Made by a program: the position numbers and the translations under genes. A model generated the notes under the pieces. It saw only the letters and a list, made by a program, of their open reading frames with translations, was not told the DNA's origin and ran no database searches. 64,000 bases of DNA from Aquidulcibacter paucihalophilus (GTDB lineage: Bacteria; Pseudomonadota; Alphaproteobacteria; Caulobacterales; Aquidulcibacteraceae): assembly GCF_002105465.1 (NCBI RefSeq), contig NZ_NCSQ01000167.1, positions 1 to 64,000 of the forward strand, given 5' to 3'. Below, in pieces: positions 37,627 to 48,759 of the stretch; position 1 is the first letter of the stretch; each line of letters starts with the position of its first letter.

Positions 37627-38375
37627 GGCCAGGCCGAGCGGGTGGACGGGGCGACGTCCGACTTTATGACACGATTGATTCCACCAATGATGAAGCGCGC
37701 CGCCTAAGCGAAGGGGGTGAGATCGGCCCCTTGTGGGTGCGTGCGCTGGGACAAACAAAGGGCAGGGGCAGGCGGGGCCGCAGCTGGCTGGGGGAGCCCG
37801 GCAATTTGTTCACAACAGGCCTGTTCACCTTGACCTGCGGACCTGCAGAAGCTGCGAATCTGTCCTTCGTTGCCGCTTTGGCGGTGGCAGAAGCGATTGA
37901 CTGCTTTGTGCCCCCCCATGAAGTTAGCTTAAAGTGGCCAAACGATGTTCTGATCGATGGCAGAAAGACCAGCGGCATTTTGTTAGAAAGCTGGCAGGGC
38001 CCGCACGGCTTTCACTTGGCCATTGGGATTGGGGTGAATGTGCGCACCAGCCCCGATGGGATCGACCAACCCATTACCTGTGTTTCTGATCATTTACGCA
38101 CTGGCCAAAGCCCTGTCAGCGCGGAAATCCTGTTTGAGGGTTTGCAGGCGCGCTTTCACGACTGGTTCGACCTTTGGTCCCAACAAGGCTTTGCGCCAAT
38201 TGCTAAGGCGTGGCTGGCACGCGCCTCTGGGCTCGGCCAGCCGATGATTGTGCGTTTGCCGCATGAGACGTTGGAGGGCCGTTTTCATGGGCTGGCCGCT
38301 GGTGGCGCGCTGCAATTGGAACAAGCCGATGGCACGATTGTGGATGTCACAGCGGGCGATGTATTTTTTGGCTAA
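37623..38375 (+). CDS. birA: Biotin-[acetyl-CoA carboxylase] ligase
   Basis: BirA attaches biotin to the carrier protein of acetyl-CoA carboxylase. The family motif is GRGRRGRSWLGEPGNLF (biotinyl-AMP loop), with the catalytic Lys in LKWPNDVLIDGRKTSGILLE and IGIGVNV in the core. There is no N-terminal DNA-binding domain, so it is a group I enzyme and not a repressor. The start is a TTG overlapping the nuoN stop. The first eleven codons are not typical of the family, so the true start could be slightly later. Confidence 0.92.
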   Translation: MRPGRAGGRGDVRLYDTIDSTNDEARRLSEGGEIGPLWVRALGQTKGRGRRGRSWLGEPGNLFTTGLFTLTCGPAEAANLSFVAALAVAEAIDCFVPPHEVSLKWPNDVLIDGRKTSGILLESWQGPHGFHLAIGIGVNVRTSPDGIDQPITCVSDHLRTGQSPVSAEILFEGLQARFHDWFDLWSQQGFAPIAKAWLARASGLGQPMIVRLPHETLEGRFHGLAAGGALQLEQADGTIVDVTAGDVFFG

Positions 38376-38489
38376 GCTTGCCTGCACTTGTGGCACTGGC
38401 GCAGCCCCCACCGGACAGGCTAAAGAGAGCACGAAAATGGTAACCCACGTGGGCCGGGCCCCGTATCACAGACAGACCTAGGGGGATGC

Positions 38490-39281
38490 ATGCTGCTGGC
38501 CATTGATGTTGGGAACACCAATTCGAAATTTGCGGTTCATGATGGTACCAAATGGCGCGGGACGTGGCGGGCGGCCAGTAATTCGTCGCGAACGGCAGAT
38601 GAATATGCCGTTTGGTTGGATGCCGCCATGCGCTTTGCGGGCTTGTCCATCAATGACCTCAACCATTGTGTTATCTCAACAGTGGTGCCGCAAGCCTTGT
38701 TTCACTTGCGCAATTTGTCGCGCCGCTATGTGGGCGCAGAGCCCTGGGTGGTGGGGGAAAATGCCGAACTCGGCATTGATGTGCGCATCCCAAAACCATC
38801 GGAAGCGGGGGCAGACCGCCTCGTCAATGCCATTGGCTCGTTCATCCAATATGGCGGTCCATCCATTGTGATTGACAGCGGCACGGCGACTACATTTGAC
38901 ATCGTAGGCCCAGATGGCGCATTTGAGGGTGGTGTGATTTCGCCGGGGATCAACCTTTCCCTTCAGGCGCTGCACACAGCCGCGGCACGCTTACCGCGCA
39001 TTGAAATTCGCAAGCCAGACAAAGTTATTGGGACCGACACGGTCGGCGCGATGCAGTCTGGCGTTTTTTGGGGCTATATAGAGCTGATTGACGGTCTGAT
39101 TGGCCGGATTAAGGCTGAATATAATAGCCCCATGAAAGTTATCGCAACCGGGGGTGTCGCCTCTTTGTTTGAAGGCGCATCGACCCATATTGATCATTAC
39201 GATCAAGACCTGACCACGGTCGGGCTATTGGAAATCTTTGAACGCAATGGCGGTAGGTCCGCCAATCGGAACCCAACGTGA
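38490..39281 (+). CDS. coaX: Type III pantothenate kinase
   Basis: CoaX performs the first step of coenzyme A synthesis and needs a monovalent cation. The ATP-site motif [19 protein letters not shown], the pantothenate site [11 protein letters not shown], and [12 protein letters not shown] are all present. The 263-residue length is normal. A 114-base gap separates it from birA, and its stop overlaps the rnj start (GTGA). The birA-coaX-rnj order is common in alphaproteobacteria. Confidence 0.95.
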   Translation: MLLAIDVGNTNSKFAVHDGTKWRGTWRAASNSSRTADEYAVWLDAAMRFAGLSINDLNHCVISTVVPQALFHLRNLSRRYVGAEPWVVGENAELGIDVRIPKPSEAGADRLVNAIGSFIQYGGPSIVIDSGTATTFDIVGPDGAFEGGVISPGINLSLQALHTAAARLPRIEIRKPDKVIGTDTVGAMQSGVFWGYIELIDGLIGRIKAEYNSPMKVIATGGVASLFEGASTHIDHYDQDLTTVGLLEIFERNGGRSANRNPT

Positions 39282-40960
39282 CAAAAACAAAAAATAAAAC
39301 AGATGAACTCGTCTTTCTCCCCCTTGGTGGCTCTAATGAAATCGGCATGAACCTCAACGCTTACGGCTTCGGCCCGGAAGGCGATAAGAAGTGGATTGTG
39401 GTTGATGTCGGTGTCACCTTTGCCGGCGAAGAAGGCATTCCGGGCGTGGATTTGATTCTGCCCGATCCTGAGTTTTTAGAGACCAATAAGGACGATATTC
39501 TCGCCATCGTCCTCACCCATGCCCATGAGGATCATATTGGCGCGATGGGCTGGTTGTGGCCACGAATCCCGGCACCTGTCTATGCTACGCCATTTACCGC
39601 GCATCTCTTGCGCGACAAGCTGCGCGAACGCGGGATTGAGCGCAAAGTCCCGCTTCATGAAGTGCCCTTAAAGCACCGCTTCCAAATCGGCCCGTTCGAC
39701 ATTGAGTATGTGACGCTGACTCACTCGATTGCAGAGCCCAACGGGCTTGCCATCCATACGCCTTTGGGCACGGTCATGCATACGGGGGATTGGAAAATCG
39801 ACATCGATCCCCTGATTGGCGAACAGACCGATAGCGGCCGCATTCGCCAGATTGGTGATGATGGCGTGCTCGCTATGATTTGTGACAGCACAAATGTGTT
39901 TTCTGAAGGCGAAGCAGGTTCGGAAGCTGGCGTGCGCCAAGGCTTGTTTGAAGCCATTGCGGAACAAAAGGGCAAGGTGGCTGTGGCGTGCTTTGCCTCA
40001 AACGTGGCGCGCATTTTATCGACGGTTGAGGCCGCAACTGCAGCCGGCCGTTCGGTTTCGCTGATTGGCCGTTCGATGTTGCGCATCACAGGGGCCGCCA
40101 AAGCCGTTGGCTTGCTGCAAGACGCCACCTTTATTGAGCCTGAAATGGCCCGCCATTTGCCAGACGACAAAGTGCTTTACCTCTGCACGGGCAGTCAGGG
40201 TGAGCCGCGCGCTGCTTTGGCCCGTATCGCCGAAGGCAGCCACCCCTTTGTAACCCTTGGACGGGGCGATACCTGCCTGTTCTCTAGCCGCGAGATCCCC
40301 GGCAATGAGCGCGCGATTCTAGAGTTGCAAAACAAGCTCGCCATGCGCGGCGTGACGATCATCACAGGCAAAGACCGCCATATTCACGTCTCAGGCCACC
40401 CGTGCCGCGATGAGTTGCGCGCCATGTATGAGATGGTGCGCCCACAAATTGCCATCCCAACCCATGGTGAACAGCGCCATTTGATGGAGCACGCCAAATT
40501 TGCGTTGAGCCTGCAAGTGCCTGAGGCTTTGGCCGTCAAAAATGGCGATATGATCCGCTTGGCCCCGGGCCCAGCTGCTGTGATTGATGAAGTGCCGAAT
40601 GGCCGGCTTTTGGTGGATGGCGATGCGATCATTGCCTCTGACAGCGAGACCATTCGCGACCGGATTCGTTTGGGAGAGCATGGCTATGTAATGGTCTCCA
40701 TCGCCATTGACGCCAAGGGCCGCATCAAAGCAGGCCCAGATGTCCGCGCGCGTGGCCTGTCTGAACGCAATGGAAGCCCCGCCGAGGGCCGATTGGAGCA
40801 AGTGGCCGATGCCGCAGAAGAAGCCTTTAATCGCCTTAAGCCAGATCAACGCATGGATGAAGAAACCGCGGAAGGCTTTGTCATGCGCGCTGTCCGCAAA
40901 GCTTGCGACCGCATCTTTAACAAGCGGCCCATTGTCGATGTGGTGGTGATGACGATTTAA
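39278..40960 (+). CDS. rnj: Ribonuclease J
   Basis: RNase J is a metallo-beta-lactamase-fold nuclease with 5' exonuclease and endonuclease activity in RNA decay and maturation. The metal site is [12 protein letters not shown], with further ligands in HTGDWKID and the beta-CASP motif region ([13 protein letters not shown] [18 protein letters not shown]). The 560-residue length is normal. It starts with a GTG overlapping coaX and is followed by a strong hairpin terminator. Confidence 0.95.
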   Translation: MTKTKNKTDELVFLPLGGSNEIGMNLNAYGFGPEGDKKWIVVDVGVTFAGEEGIPGVDLILPDPEFLETNKDDILAIVLTHAHEDHIGAMGWLWPRIPAPVYATPFTAHLLRDKLRERGIERKVPLHEVPLKHRFQIGPFDIEYVTLTHSIAEPNGLAIHTPLGTVMHTGDWKIDIDPLIGEQTDSGRIRQIGDDGVLAMICDSTNVFSEGEAGSEAGVRQGLFEAIAEQKGKVAVACFASNVARILSTVEAATAAGRSVSLIGRSMLRITGAAKAVGLLQDATFIEPEMARHLPDDKVLYLCTGSQGEPRAALARIAEGSHPFVTLGRGDTCLFSSREIPGNERAILELQNKLAMRGVTIITGKDRHIHVSGHPCRDELRAMYEMVRPQIAIPTHGEQRHLMEHAKFALSLQVPEALAVKNGDMIRLAPGPAAVIDEVPNGRLLVDGDAIIASDSETIRDRIRLGEHGYVMVSIAIDAKGRIKAGPDVRARGLSERNGSPAEGRLEQVADAAEEAFNRLKPDQRMDEETAEGFVMRAVRKACDRIFNKRPIVDVVVMTI

Positions 40961-41004
40961 GGTGGGCAGGCCCGCGTTTGGAAGTCCGTATGCGCCCAAA
41001 AAGG

Positions 41005-41030
41005 CAAAGCCCCGCGCGTGCGGGGCTTTG
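41005..41030 (+). terminator. Intrinsic terminator after rnj
   Basis: CAAAGCCCCGC (41005-41015) pairs perfectly with GCGGGGCTTTG (41020-41030) around a GCGT loop. The T-run on the plus strand is short, but on the minus strand the stem is followed by CCTTTTT, so it may stop transcripts from both sides, including those from the M20 gene. Confidence 0.8.
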
Positions 41031-41219
41031 TAGACACTTTGGAAAGGTTGCGATCTCGACCCCAAGCAGCCAACCGAAGTTGAACCTAATTGTTGGCGTT
41101 ACCTAAGCCCTAAAATTGATAAGTGTTCTTCTGGAAAAAATCAATTAAAGGTTAAAGCCGCGCTCTGCGAGCCTTCAAGTCTTCCAACCATTACCCCCTT
41201 TGGCCACGATTTCGAAAGT

Positions 41220-42560
41220 CTAAGGCGTCCCCAAGAACGTGAAGGCAGCAACCACATAGCCTTCCACACTCGACTTAACAGAGGCCTCTGGCTCAATCCG
41301 AAACAAAGGCGAGTGGTGGGGCGGGGCTTGGCTCATGTCATCGGTGATGCTGCCGCCCACATTGAAGAACACGCTTTTGATCCCGCCCCATTCCGGCGCG
41401 CCATAATAAGCGAAATCTTCTGCCCCCATCCCTGAGCGGGGAATCTTGGACATGCGATCGGCCCCAAAAGCTGTTTCCAAACTGTTGCGCAGTTTGGTGG
41501 CAGTGTCTGGATCATTCAGATTGGGCGGGGCTTTTTCTGCTAGATTGGTCACAATGGGCATGCGGTCTTCCGGCACACCATAGGTGCGCGCGACCCCATC
41601 AGAAATGCGCTTGATCCCGTCGAGCAGTTTTGCCCGCACTTCCGGCGTATCGGCCCGCACGGTCAGTTCCAAGCGCGCTTCTTCTGGGATGATGTTGCGC
41701 TTTGAGCCGGCATGCACAACACCCACCGTCACAATGCCAGGCTCTAAGGGCGAGATGTTGCGGCTTACCAACGTCTGCAACGCCATCACAAGGTTTGAGG
41801 CCACAACAACCGGATCAACGGTCTGTTGGGGCGAAGCGCCATGGCCGCCGACCCCACGCACGATAATATTGACGCCGTCAGAACTGGAATTGGCCACCCG
41901 GTTTTCCACCTTAAATTTGCCGCGCTCAAGGCCGCTGGCAATATGGAGCCCAAGCGCGATGTCTGGCTTTGGGAAACGCGTATAGAGGCCATCTTGTAGC
42001 ATGGCCAAAGCCCCACCCAAACGCTCTTCAGCGGGTTGGAAGACCAGAACAATCGTGCCGCGCCATTGGCTCTTACGCGCCATTAATTGCCGTGCTGCCC
42101 CGATCAAAGCGGCGACATGCACATCATGGCCACAGGCATGCATGACGGGCATCTCAACCCCGTCTGCGTCGACTTGGCGCACTTTGGATTCATAGGGCAG
42201 GCCATTGCGTTCAAGGATAGGCAGGCCGTCCATATCGGCGCGCAGCATGATGGTTGGGCCGGAACCATTGCGGATCACGCCTACAATTCCGGTGCCCCCG
42301 ACTTTCTCGGTGATCTCAATACCGCCAATGGCGCGAAGCTCGCGCGCGACCACGCCTGCGGTGCGAGTCTCGCGGAAAGAAAGCTCTGGATTGGCATGCA
42401 AATCTTCCCACAAGGCTTTGAGCGAGCTTGAATAATCAGCAGCCACACTGGCGCTTAGTTCCTGAATTTTCAGCGTTTGCACGGGCGAAGAAGCTTTGGG
42501 TGCGGCAGCGCCCAAAATCATCAGGGCGGCAATCGTGGCTAAAGTGGTTGTTCGTTTCAT
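41220..42560 (-). CDS. Exported M20-family amidohydrolase/peptidase
   Basis: This is a zinc-dependent amidohydrolase similar to hippurate hydrolase and IAA-amino-acid hydrolases. The N-terminus has a signal peptide (hydrophobic to about residue 20, cleavage near AAA). Metal ligands are seen in MHACGHDVHVA, in QPAEER and in GAEDFAYY. A dimerisation domain is inserted around GVGGHGASPQQTVDPVVVA. At 446 residues it is complete. The ATG at 42560 was chosen because GGAG lies eight bases upstream; an ATG at 42566 is too close to it. It stands alone between rnj and mce on the opposite strand. Confidence 0.92.
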   Translation of the reverse strand: MKRTTTLATIAALMILGAAAPKASSPVQTLKIQELSASVAADYSSSLKALWEDLHANPELSFRETRTAGVVARELRAIGGIEITEKVGGTGIVGVIRNGSGPTIMLRADMDGLPILERNGLPYESKVRQVDADGVEMPVMHACGHDVHVAALIGAARQLMARKSQWRGTIVLVFQPAEERLGGALAMLQDGLYTRFPKPDIALGLHIASGLERGKFKVENRVANSSSDGVNIIVRGVGGHGASPQQTVDPVVVASNLVMALQTLVSRNISPLEPGIVTVGVVHAGSKRNIIPEEARLELTVRADTPEVRAKLLDGIKRISDGVARTYGVPEDRMPIVTNLAEKAPPNLNDPDTATKLRNSLETAFGADRMSKIPRSGMGAEDFAYYGAPEWGGIKSVFFNVGGSITDDMSQAPPHHSPLFRIEPEASVKSSVEGYVVAAFTFLGTP

Positions 42561-42718
42561 AAGCATCGCTCCAAGTGCAGCCCATCAATCACAGTTTCGT
42601 GAAGCTACGGACCTCCGCCCCACTTGTCTATCCAAAAGTGAAGCCTACCTGTCGGCTAAGATTGACGTAGCCGCCTAAAGCCATGATGGAAGCAGGCCAC
42701 TTGCACAGGAAGCGCATC

Positions 42719-43144
42719 ATGAAACTGGGTCGTCTTAATCACGTCGGCATTGCCGTTCCGTCTATCGCTGCTGCCTTAGAGAATTATAAGGCGCTTTATG
42801 GGGTCACTGACGCCGATATCACGCCCATACGCGATATGCCCGAGCAGGGGGTCAAAGTGGCTTTTGTTGATATTCCCAATAGCCAGCTGGAATTGATTGA
42901 GCCCTTGGGTGAGGCCTCCCCCATCCATAAGTTCCTTGAAAAGAACCCCAATGGTGGCCAGCATCATGTATGCTTTGAAGTTCCCGAGATTTATGCCGCC
43001 CGCGATGCCATGAAGGCCAAGGGGGCCACAATTTTGGGCGAACCACGCATCGGGGCTCACGGCACTTTGATTATCTTCGTGCACCCAAAGAATTCTAATG
43101 GCGTTCTGATCGAACTTATGGAAACGCCGAAAGGGGCCCACTAG
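42719..43144 (+). CDS. mce: Methylmalonyl-CoA epimerase
   Basis: This enzyme interconverts (R)- and (S)-methylmalonyl-CoA in propionyl-CoA degradation. It has the VOC fold, with metal residues in LNHVGIAVPS (His), GGQHHVCFEV (His) and a C-terminal Glu in VLIELME. The 141-residue length fits. The ATG at 42719 follows AGGA nine bases upstream; an extension from 42683 lacks family similarity. It is one gene before a DUF1467 protein, as often in alphaproteobacteria. Confidence 0.93.
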   Translation: MKLGRLNHVGIAVPSIAAALENYKALYGVTDADITPIRDMPEQGVKVAFVDIPNSQLELIEPLGEASPIHKFLEKNPNGGQHHVCFEVPEIYAARDAMKAKGATILGEPRIGAHGTLIIFVHPKNSNGVLIELMETPKGAH

Positions 43145-43408
43145 ATGGATTGGTTTACGGGGATCGCAATTTTCCTCACCATGTGGTGGGTCATTCTCTT
43201 TTGTGTCCTGCCGATTGGCGTGCGCAGCCAGGAAGAAAGCGGGGAAGTGGTTGCGGGCACAGACCCCGGTGCCCCCGTTATTGCCAATATTAAGCAGAAG
43301 CTCGTGTGGACGACGGCCATCACGTCCATCGTGTGGACAGCCTTCGCCCTGCTTTTGATGTCGGGATGGGTCTCTTTGGAGCATCCGCTCGGCCGTTTGA
43401 TGGGGTGA
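43145..43408 (+). CDS. DUF1467 family membrane protein
   Basis: The 87-residue product has two membrane helices (AIFLTMWWVILFCVLPIGV and TTAITSIVWTAFALLLMSGWV). Between them is a conserved segment with EEVVAGTDPGAP-like sequence (GEVVAGTDPGAPVIANIKQKLVWT). This is typical of DUF1467, found beside mce and proS in many alphaproteobacteria. The function is unknown. It begins directly after the mce stop. Confidence 0.88.
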   Translation: MDWFTGIAIFLTMWWVILFCVLPIGVRSQEESGEVVAGTDPGAPVIANIKQKLVWTTAITSIVWTAFALLLMSGWVSLEHPLGRLMG

Positions 43409-43959
43409 GGGGGCTTTATTGCCCGCATAATCCGGTCAATTTCGCTTGTAAGCCCAAAACGAGAGCAGGGTTTGCCCCACATTTAGCCGCAACATGGGCA
43501 ATGGCATGTTTTTTTGGCAATTGGGCAGCCGCCATGTTGCACCTGCGAGGCGGAAGGGCGATTGTGCACTTGCGAGACGGGCCTGTCGCCCCCTCGTAAA
43601 TGCCTGATGGCGTTTCCTCCCAGAACCTTTGCGCCGCGCCTGACTCGTTCAAGCGCGGCCTTTTTTCATTTGGGGTGGGCAGTGTTGAAAGATGAAGCGC
43701 GTGAACCACCAGCTGCGCATCGTTACGCACGCCCCTCTTCCCCTTTGGCGACGAGGAGAGAGCGCTCGATGAAATCGAAACACTTAGACGCGCATTGGCA
43801 CCCATTCTGGTCCACCAACCCGCTGTCTCAATCGCACTCCTCCTCGATCATCAATTTTGGGGAAACGCCGCTGGCAACACGAGCCAAATAGATGTGCTGG
43901 ACAGAGATCGAGATTACCTTAAGATGTGCCTAGGGTATTGAGCATAAAAGGGGTTTTGG
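43409..43959. other. Gene-free stretch before lipoprotein gene
   Basis: No convincing gene is seen; the available frames look like random translation with many Cys, Arg and Pro. A short near-repeat (TGCACCTGCGAG and TGCACTTGCGAG, about 43548-43575) and the terminator at 43633-43666 are the only structured elements noted. The last part probably holds the promoter of the next gene. Confidence 0.5.
43633..43666 (+). terminator. Intrinsic terminator downstream of mce-DUF1467
   Basis: GCCGCGC (43633-43639) pairs with GCGCGGC (43653-43659), followed after one base by TTTTTT (43661-43666). The stem and U-run form a good rho-independent terminator on the plus strand, though more than 200 bases after the DUF1467 stop. 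Confidence 0.75.
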
Positions 43960-45225
43960 ATGCGATCGCGCTTTCATGAAGCCAAAGGACGGACACGAAC
44001 TGCTTCGGTCGGCGTAATCGTCACGGCTCTGCTTTTGAGCTCATGCTCTGGCGTTGATTTTTCCAGTGTCGGGTTGGGGCCAGCCAGTGAAACAGCGCTT
44101 CCAGAAACGGACTATGCGCGTTCTATGGATCCTTTTAGGACTGCACAGGAAGTTTGTGGTCTGAGTGCGCTCAATTTTTCAGGGCCAAACCCTGAAATCT
44201 TTGCTGGTGCCCAGCTTACGGTTCAATGGGAGACCGCGCGGCAATTGACGGGCTATTGCCGATTGCTAGGGCCCATTCCTGGTGGGACGTTAGATGTTGA
44301 GTTCCAAGGGACGCCAAGTGTTTTAACCGGCATGCGTGTTCAGGCGGGTAGTATTCGTTTTGCCCAGAAGTATGACTTGGTGGACTTGTTTGTTGCAGGT
44401 CAAACGAAGCTCGAACCTGGCAATTTTAGCTATTCGCCATCGGCGCTTATCTGGGCAAGTCTTGGTGGGCTGATGAGGCAACTTCATCCCATGCCAAAAC
44501 AGGCCGCGGCTGCCTTTTTCCGAAAGGCTTGTAAGGCACCCTATCTGATTGGCGCAGACAAAAAGGACCCGACACTCACTATCGGGATCAAGCAATCCGA
44601 AGTGCTGGCCGTTGTCCGTGCCGATCAAATGCCCGAGCTTAACTCTGCGCCACCAAAGGGCCCCCAAAGCTTCCCAGCAACCGATTTTGTCGAGCATGAT
44701 TTTTCAGACGGAAAATTTGGCGGCACGATTGGCTTTAAGGGTATGGCCTATTATAGCGCCTTCCTCAGCGAGGTTGGTCAGCCACCCAAGCTCGCTAGCA
44801 TTGCATCAAAAACACATTGGCGCAGCGGCCCGGCTTTATGTCCTGTTGATGGGCCCAGCTTTACCCCAGCGCCGGCTGGTTCAGACGCCGAAAAAGTTCT
44901 TCAGATGGCGCGTGAACAGTATCGCGCGATTGTGCGCCCAACAGACGATAAATGGGTGGGCTCAAGTGTTATCAACGGGATTCAGGACGATAAAGGTAAT
45001 CCGGTTTATTTTTGTTCCTCAACCAATCTCAATGACCAAACTCGCCCGGATTATTGGAAGTTATCTTGGGGCACGACCGAGCAAAACAATAGCTTTGACG
45101 TTGATTTCTTCAATGATGCACTGCTGGACAAAGACCAAAAAGTCATTGGTTTTTCGACCATTGCGCGCATTCGGGGAAGCCGATCGTACGAGTCCATTAG
45201 CTGCAACACAAAGATTTTTGATTGA
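43960..45225 (+). CDS. Putative lipoprotein of unknown function
   Basis: I do not recognise a family. A hydrophobic stretch after the basic N-terminus ends in LLSSC, a likely lipobox at about residue 29. The mature part of about 390 residues contains several spaced Cys (EVCGL, YCRLL, KACKAP, ALCPVD, YFCSST, ISCNT), suggesting disulphides in an extracytoplasmic protein. The sequence is rich in beta-type segments. It is monocistronic, 180 bases before proS. Confidence 0.65.
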   Translation: MRSRFHEAKGRTRTASVGVIVTALLLSSCSGVDFSSVGLGPASETALPETDYARSMDPFRTAQEVCGLSALNFSGPNPEIFAGAQLTVQWETARQLTGYCRLLGPIPGGTLDVEFQGTPSVLTGMRVQAGSIRFAQKYDLVDLFVAGQTKLEPGNFSYSPSALIWASLGGLMRQLHPMPKQAAAAFFRKACKAPYLIGADKKDPTLTIGIKQSEVLAVVRADQMPELNSAPPKGPQSFPATDFVEHDFSDGKFGGTIGFKGMAYYSAFLSEVGQPPKLASIASKTHWRSGPALCPVDGPSFTPAPAGSDAEKVLQMAREQYRAIVRPTDDKWVGSSVINGIQDDKGNPVYFCSSTNLNDQTRPDYWKLSWGTTEQNNSFDVDFFNDALLDKDQKVIGFSTIARIRGSRSYESISCNTKIFD

Positions 45226-45280
45226 GAGGATGAATATTGCTGCCCAATTTGAAGCCACGCTTCCCGACTTGACCCAGGGG

Positions 45281-45318
45281 AGCCCGCATCCCGCTGAATG
45301 GAACCACTTAGGCGGGCT
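45281..45318 (+). terminator. Weak terminator-like hairpin before proS
   Basis: AGCCCGC (45281-45287) can pair with GCGGGCT (45312-45318), ending in TTTG. The loop is long (24 bases) and the T-run short, so it is only a possible terminator for the lipoprotein gene. Confidence 0.35.
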
Positions 45319-45413
45319 TTGATGATCTCCACCAAACACCACCCGCAGCGCTGGCTAATTGCCTCCGCGCGCGGCACAGACTATGGCAGAGCATCTAAAA
45401 GAAGGTGATCGCC

Positions 45414-46763
45414 ATGCGCATGTCGCGCTATTTCCTGCCCGTTACAAAAGAAACCCCAGCCAATGCTGAAATCGTGTCGCACAAGCTGATGCTGCGCACC
45501 GGCATGATCAAGCAACATTCTGCCGGTATCTATTCTTGGCTGCCTTTGGGCTTGAAAGTTTTGCAAAAGATCGAAGCCATTGTGCGCGAGGAACAAAACC
45601 GTTCTGGCGCGCTGGAAGTCTTGATGCCAACCATGCAAGGCGCTGATTTGTGGCGCGAAAGCGGCCGCTATGACGCTTATGGTGCTGAAATGCTGCGCAT
45701 CACCGATCGCCATGAGCGCGACCTTTTGTTTGGACCCACGGCCGAAGAAGTCGTGACCGATATTTTCCGCAACCATGTGCGGTCCTACAAGGAATTGCCG
45801 CTCAATCTCTATAATATCCAATGGAAGTTCCGCGATGAAGTGCGCCCACGCTTTGGCGTGATGCGCGGCCGCGAATTCTTGATGAAAGATGCCTATAGCT
45901 TTGATTTGGATGAAGCCGGCGCACGCGACGCCTATAACAAAATGTTCCTGGCCTATCTCAAGACGTTCCAGCGTTTGGGCCTGCAAGCTGTGCCCATGCG
46001 CGCCGATACCGGCCCGATTGGCGGGGATTTGAGCCATGAGTTTTTGGTGCTGGCCCCCACAGGCGAAAGTGGCGTGTTTTATGATGCCATTTATGACGAG
46101 ACTGATTGGGCCGGCATGGATATCAGCTTTGATAACAATGACGCGGCCCGCGCTAAACGCGCAGAAACTGTCTCTCGCATTGTGAAGGCCTATGCCGCAA
46201 CCGATGAAATCCATGACGAGGCCCGCTTTGAGAGCGAAGTGCCAGCAGACCGCCGCCGCACCGGCCGCGGCATTGAAGTGGGCCATATCTTCTTCTTCGG
46301 TACCAAATATTCTGCCCCGATGAATGCCAAAGTCTCTGGCCCGGACGGGAAAGATGTTTTGGTGCAAATGGGCTCTTACGGCATTGGCGTCTCGCGATTG
46401 GTTGGTGCCATTATTGAGGCGAGCCATGATGACAATGGCATTATTTGGCCAGATGCGGTGGCCCCATTTGATGTCGGCGTGATTAGCCTGCGTCCGGGTG
46501 ATGAGGCAGTTGATACGGCGTGCGAGCAGGCCTATCAAACGCTGTTGAAGGCGGGCCTTGACCCACTCTATGACGACAGCCAAGACCGACCCGGGGCAAA
46601 GTTCGCCACCATGGATTTGATCGGCGTGCCTACCCAATTGATTGTGGGGCCAAAGGGCCTTGCCAATGGTGTGGTTGAGGTTAAGGATCGCAAGACTGGC
46701 ACCAAAGAAGAAGTATCTTTGGAAAGCGCCCTCGCGCGTTTGACCGCTAAGGCATCGGCATGA
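45414..46763 (+). CDS. proS: Prolyl-tRNA synthetase (short bacterial form)
   Basis: ProRS charges tRNA-Pro. Class II motifs are present: motif 2 around [25 protein letters not shown] and motif 3 in [27 protein letters not shown]. The anticodon-binding domain follows. At 449 residues it lacks the large editing insertion, as is usual in alphaproteobacteria. The ATG at 45414 was chosen with GAAGG eight bases upstream; an earlier GTG at 45405 would overlap that site. Its stop overlaps the lolC start (ATGA). Confidence 0.96.
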   Translation: MRMSRYFLPVTKETPANAEIVSHKLMLRTGMIKQHSAGIYSWLPLGLKVLQKIEAIVREEQNRSGALEVLMPTMQGADLWRESGRYDAYGAEMLRITDRHERDLLFGPTAEEVVTDIFRNHVRSYKELPLNLYNIQWKFRDEVRPRFGVMRGREFLMKDAYSFDLDEAGARDAYNKMFLAYLKTFQRLGLQAVPMRADTGPIGGDLSHEFLVLAPTGESGVFYDAIYDETDWAGMDISFDNNDAARAKRAETVSRIVKAYAATDEIHDEARFESEVPADRRRTGRGIEVGHIFFFGTKYSAPMNAKVSGPDGKDVLVQMGSYGIGVSRLVGAIIEASHDDNGIIWPDAVAPFDVGVISLRPGDEAVDTACEQAYQTLLKAGLDPLYDDSQDRPGAKFATMDLIGVPTQLIVGPKGLANGVVEVKDRKTGTKEEVSLESALARLTAKASA

Positions 46764-48037
46764 AAGCTGGCAGCGCGGGGCCATTTGGCATGTGGGAGCG
46801 CACGCTAGCCGCACGCTATCTGCGGGCTCGGCGTGAGGATGGCGGGGTCGCTTTGATCTCGCTCATCAGCTTTATCGGCATTTTTCTGGCTGTGGCTGTT
46901 CTTATCATCGTGATGAGCGTGATGAATGGCTTTCGGGCAGAATTATTGGGCCGCATTTTAGGGGTCAATGGGCATGTCTTTATTGACGTGCGCAATATGC
47001 CAATCCCAGAAGCGCGCGCCATCGTTGCCAAAGCCAAAACGCTACCCGGTGTGGTAGATGTCATGCCTAAAATCGATGGCCAAGTGATGGCCGTCGGCCA
47101 AGGCGGCACCCTAGCGCGCGGGGCGATGGTCACGGGCCTTGCGGCGTCCGACCTCGCCAAGCTTAAGATTGTTTCGGGCAATCTGGTCGGCGGCAATCTC
47201 AATAATTGGGGCAAGGGTGACTATGGCGGCGACGAGATCGCCATGGGCTCTCGCTTGGCCGAAGCCTTGGGCGTCTTGCCGGGGGATTCGGTACAATTGA
47301 TTTCCCCACAAGGGGCCTCAACCCCGTTTGGCACCACCCCGCGGGTGAAGGATTACACCGTCTCGGCCATATTCGACATCGGCATGAGCGAATATGATGC
47401 CACCTTCATCTATATGCCGATCGAACAAGCCCAGCTCTTTTTCTCGAAAGAAACCTCTTGGGACACGATTGAGTTGCGGATTCAGGACCCAGACAAGGCT
47501 GATCTTCTGACGCAGGAAGTTGCGAAATTCAGCCAAAACCGCTTTGTGACTGACTGGCGTCAGCAATCGGAAAGCCTTGTCTCGGCCCTGCAGATTGAGC
47601 GGAATGTGATGCGCTTAATCCTGATGCTGATCGTTGCCATAGCCGCGATGAACATCATTTCTGGCCTTGTTATGCTGGTTAAGAATAAGGGTCGCGATAT
47701 CGCCATTCTGCGCACCATGGGGGCCTCGCGTGCCTCGATCATGCGGGTATTCATGATGTCAGGGGCCAGTGTGGGCATTCTCGCCACCCTCGCCGGGGCC
47801 ATTGGCGGCACCTTGTTTTGCCTCAACATTGGCACCATCCAAAAAGTGGTGGAGTTTGTGTTTGGCCCCGTCTTCAATGCCGACATCTATTTCCTAAGCC
47901 AAATCCCCGCCAAGGTGGAATGGCATGAGGTGATTACAACAGCGGTGTTTGCAGCCGTTGCCAGCATTGTCGCCACGCTGCCACCTTCATGGCGCGCCTC
48001 CAAGCTCGATCCGGTGGAGGCGCTTCGCTATGAGTAG
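46760..48037 (+). CDS. lolC: Lipoprotein-releasing ABC permease (LolC/LolE)
   Basis: This is the membrane subunit that, with LolD, releases lipoproteins from the inner membrane for delivery to the outer membrane. The N-terminal helix ([28 protein letters not shown]) is followed by a large periplasmic domain of about 230 residues. Three C-terminal helices then follow, with a FtsX-type motif ([28 protein letters not shown]). LolC and LolE cannot be told apart here; many alphaproteobacteria have only one. It is coupled to proS and lolD by overlaps. Confidence 0.92.
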   Translation: MKAGSAGPFGMWERTLAARYLRARREDGGVALISLISFIGIFLAVAVLIIVMSVMNGFRAELLGRILGVNGHVFIDVRNMPIPEARAIVAKAKTLPGVVDVMPKIDGQVMAVGQGGTLARGAMVTGLAASDLAKLKIVSGNLVGGNLNNWGKGDYGGDEIAMGSRLAEALGVLPGDSVQLISPQGASTPFGTTPRVKDYTVSAIFDIGMSEYDATFIYMPIEQAQLFFSKETSWDTIELRIQDPDKADLLTQEVAKFSQNRFVTDWRQQSESLVSALQIERNVMRLILMLIVAIAAMNIISGLVMLVKNKGRDIAILRTMGASRASIMRVFMMSGASVGILATLAGAIGGTLFCLNIGTIQKVVEFVFGPVFNADIYFLSQIPAKVEWHEVITTAVFAAVASIVATLPPSWRASKLDPVEALRYE

Positions 48038-48710
48038 CCCGGTTCTGCGCCTTACTGATTTACGCCGCGTCTATCAGACCCGCGCGGGCGAGCTTGAAGT
48101 TCTCAAAGGCGTCAATCTGACCATTATGCCCGGCGAGATTGTAGCCTTGATCGGCCCTTCTGGCTCGGGCAAATCCTCGTTGCTTCATGCCGCTGGCCTA
48201 TTAGAAGCCGCCCAAGGCGGCACGGTCGAGCTTGCGGGCATTGATGCGACACGCTTGCCCGACGCCGCACGCACCGCGCTGCGCCGCACCGCGCTGGGCT
48301 TTGTCTATCAATTCCACCATTTGCTGCCAGAGTTTAGCGCGGTTGATAATGTCGCCTTGCCACAATGGATTGCCGGCATTGGCCAAGCAGAAGCGCGCAC
48401 ACGGGCAGAGCAACTTCTCGATATGATGGGGCTGGCTGACCGAAAAATGCACCAACCGGGCCAACTCTCCGGCGGTGAGCAACAGCGCGTGGCCATCGCG
48501 CGCGCCCTTGCCAATCAACCCGCACTTTTGATCGCCGATGAGCCCACCGGCAATCTAGACCCTGCCACTTCGAGCTTTGTGTTTGATACCTTCCGCAAAG
48601 CAACGCGGGAGGAGGGGACGTCCGCTCTGGTTGCCACCCACAATCTTGAGTTAGCGCGGCAAATGGACCGCGTATTCCGCATTGAAGGCGGCCGCCTGGT
48701 ACAAGACTAA
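48030..48710 (+). CDS. lolD: Lipoprotein-releasing ABC ATPase LolD
   Basis: LolD is the ATPase driving lipoprotein release. Walker A is [12 protein letters not shown], the signature motif is [15 protein letters not shown], Walker B is [12 protein letters not shown], and the switch His is in VATHN. The 226-residue length is right. The ATG at 48030 lies inside the lolC end (eight-base overlap). The SOS-controlled micropeptide gene and dnaE follow. Confidence 0.95.
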   Translation: MSSPVLRLTDLRRVYQTRAGELEVLKGVNLTIMPGEIVALIGPSGSGKSSLLHAAGLLEAAQGGTVELAGIDATRLPDAARTALRRTALGFVYQFHHLLPEFSAVDNVALPQWIAGIGQAEARTRAEQLLDMMGLADRKMHQPGQLSGGEQQRVAIARALANQPALLIADEPTGNLDPATSSFVFDTFRKATREEGTSALVATHNLELARQMDRVFRIEGGRLVQD

Positions 48711-48759
48711 ATCGGCTTTCTTGATGTTCCATGTTTCTGCAAAAAACCTCTTGCCATGA

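Noticed and set aside
43514..43891. 125-codon open frame in the gap before the lipoprotein gene
   Set aside because: Crosses an intrinsic terminator, has odd Cys/Pro/Arg composition and no ribosome-binding site.
45381..46814. 477-codon open frame opposite proS
   Set aside because: Covers proS almost exactly on the other strand and has no recognisable domain; a codon-bias shadow.
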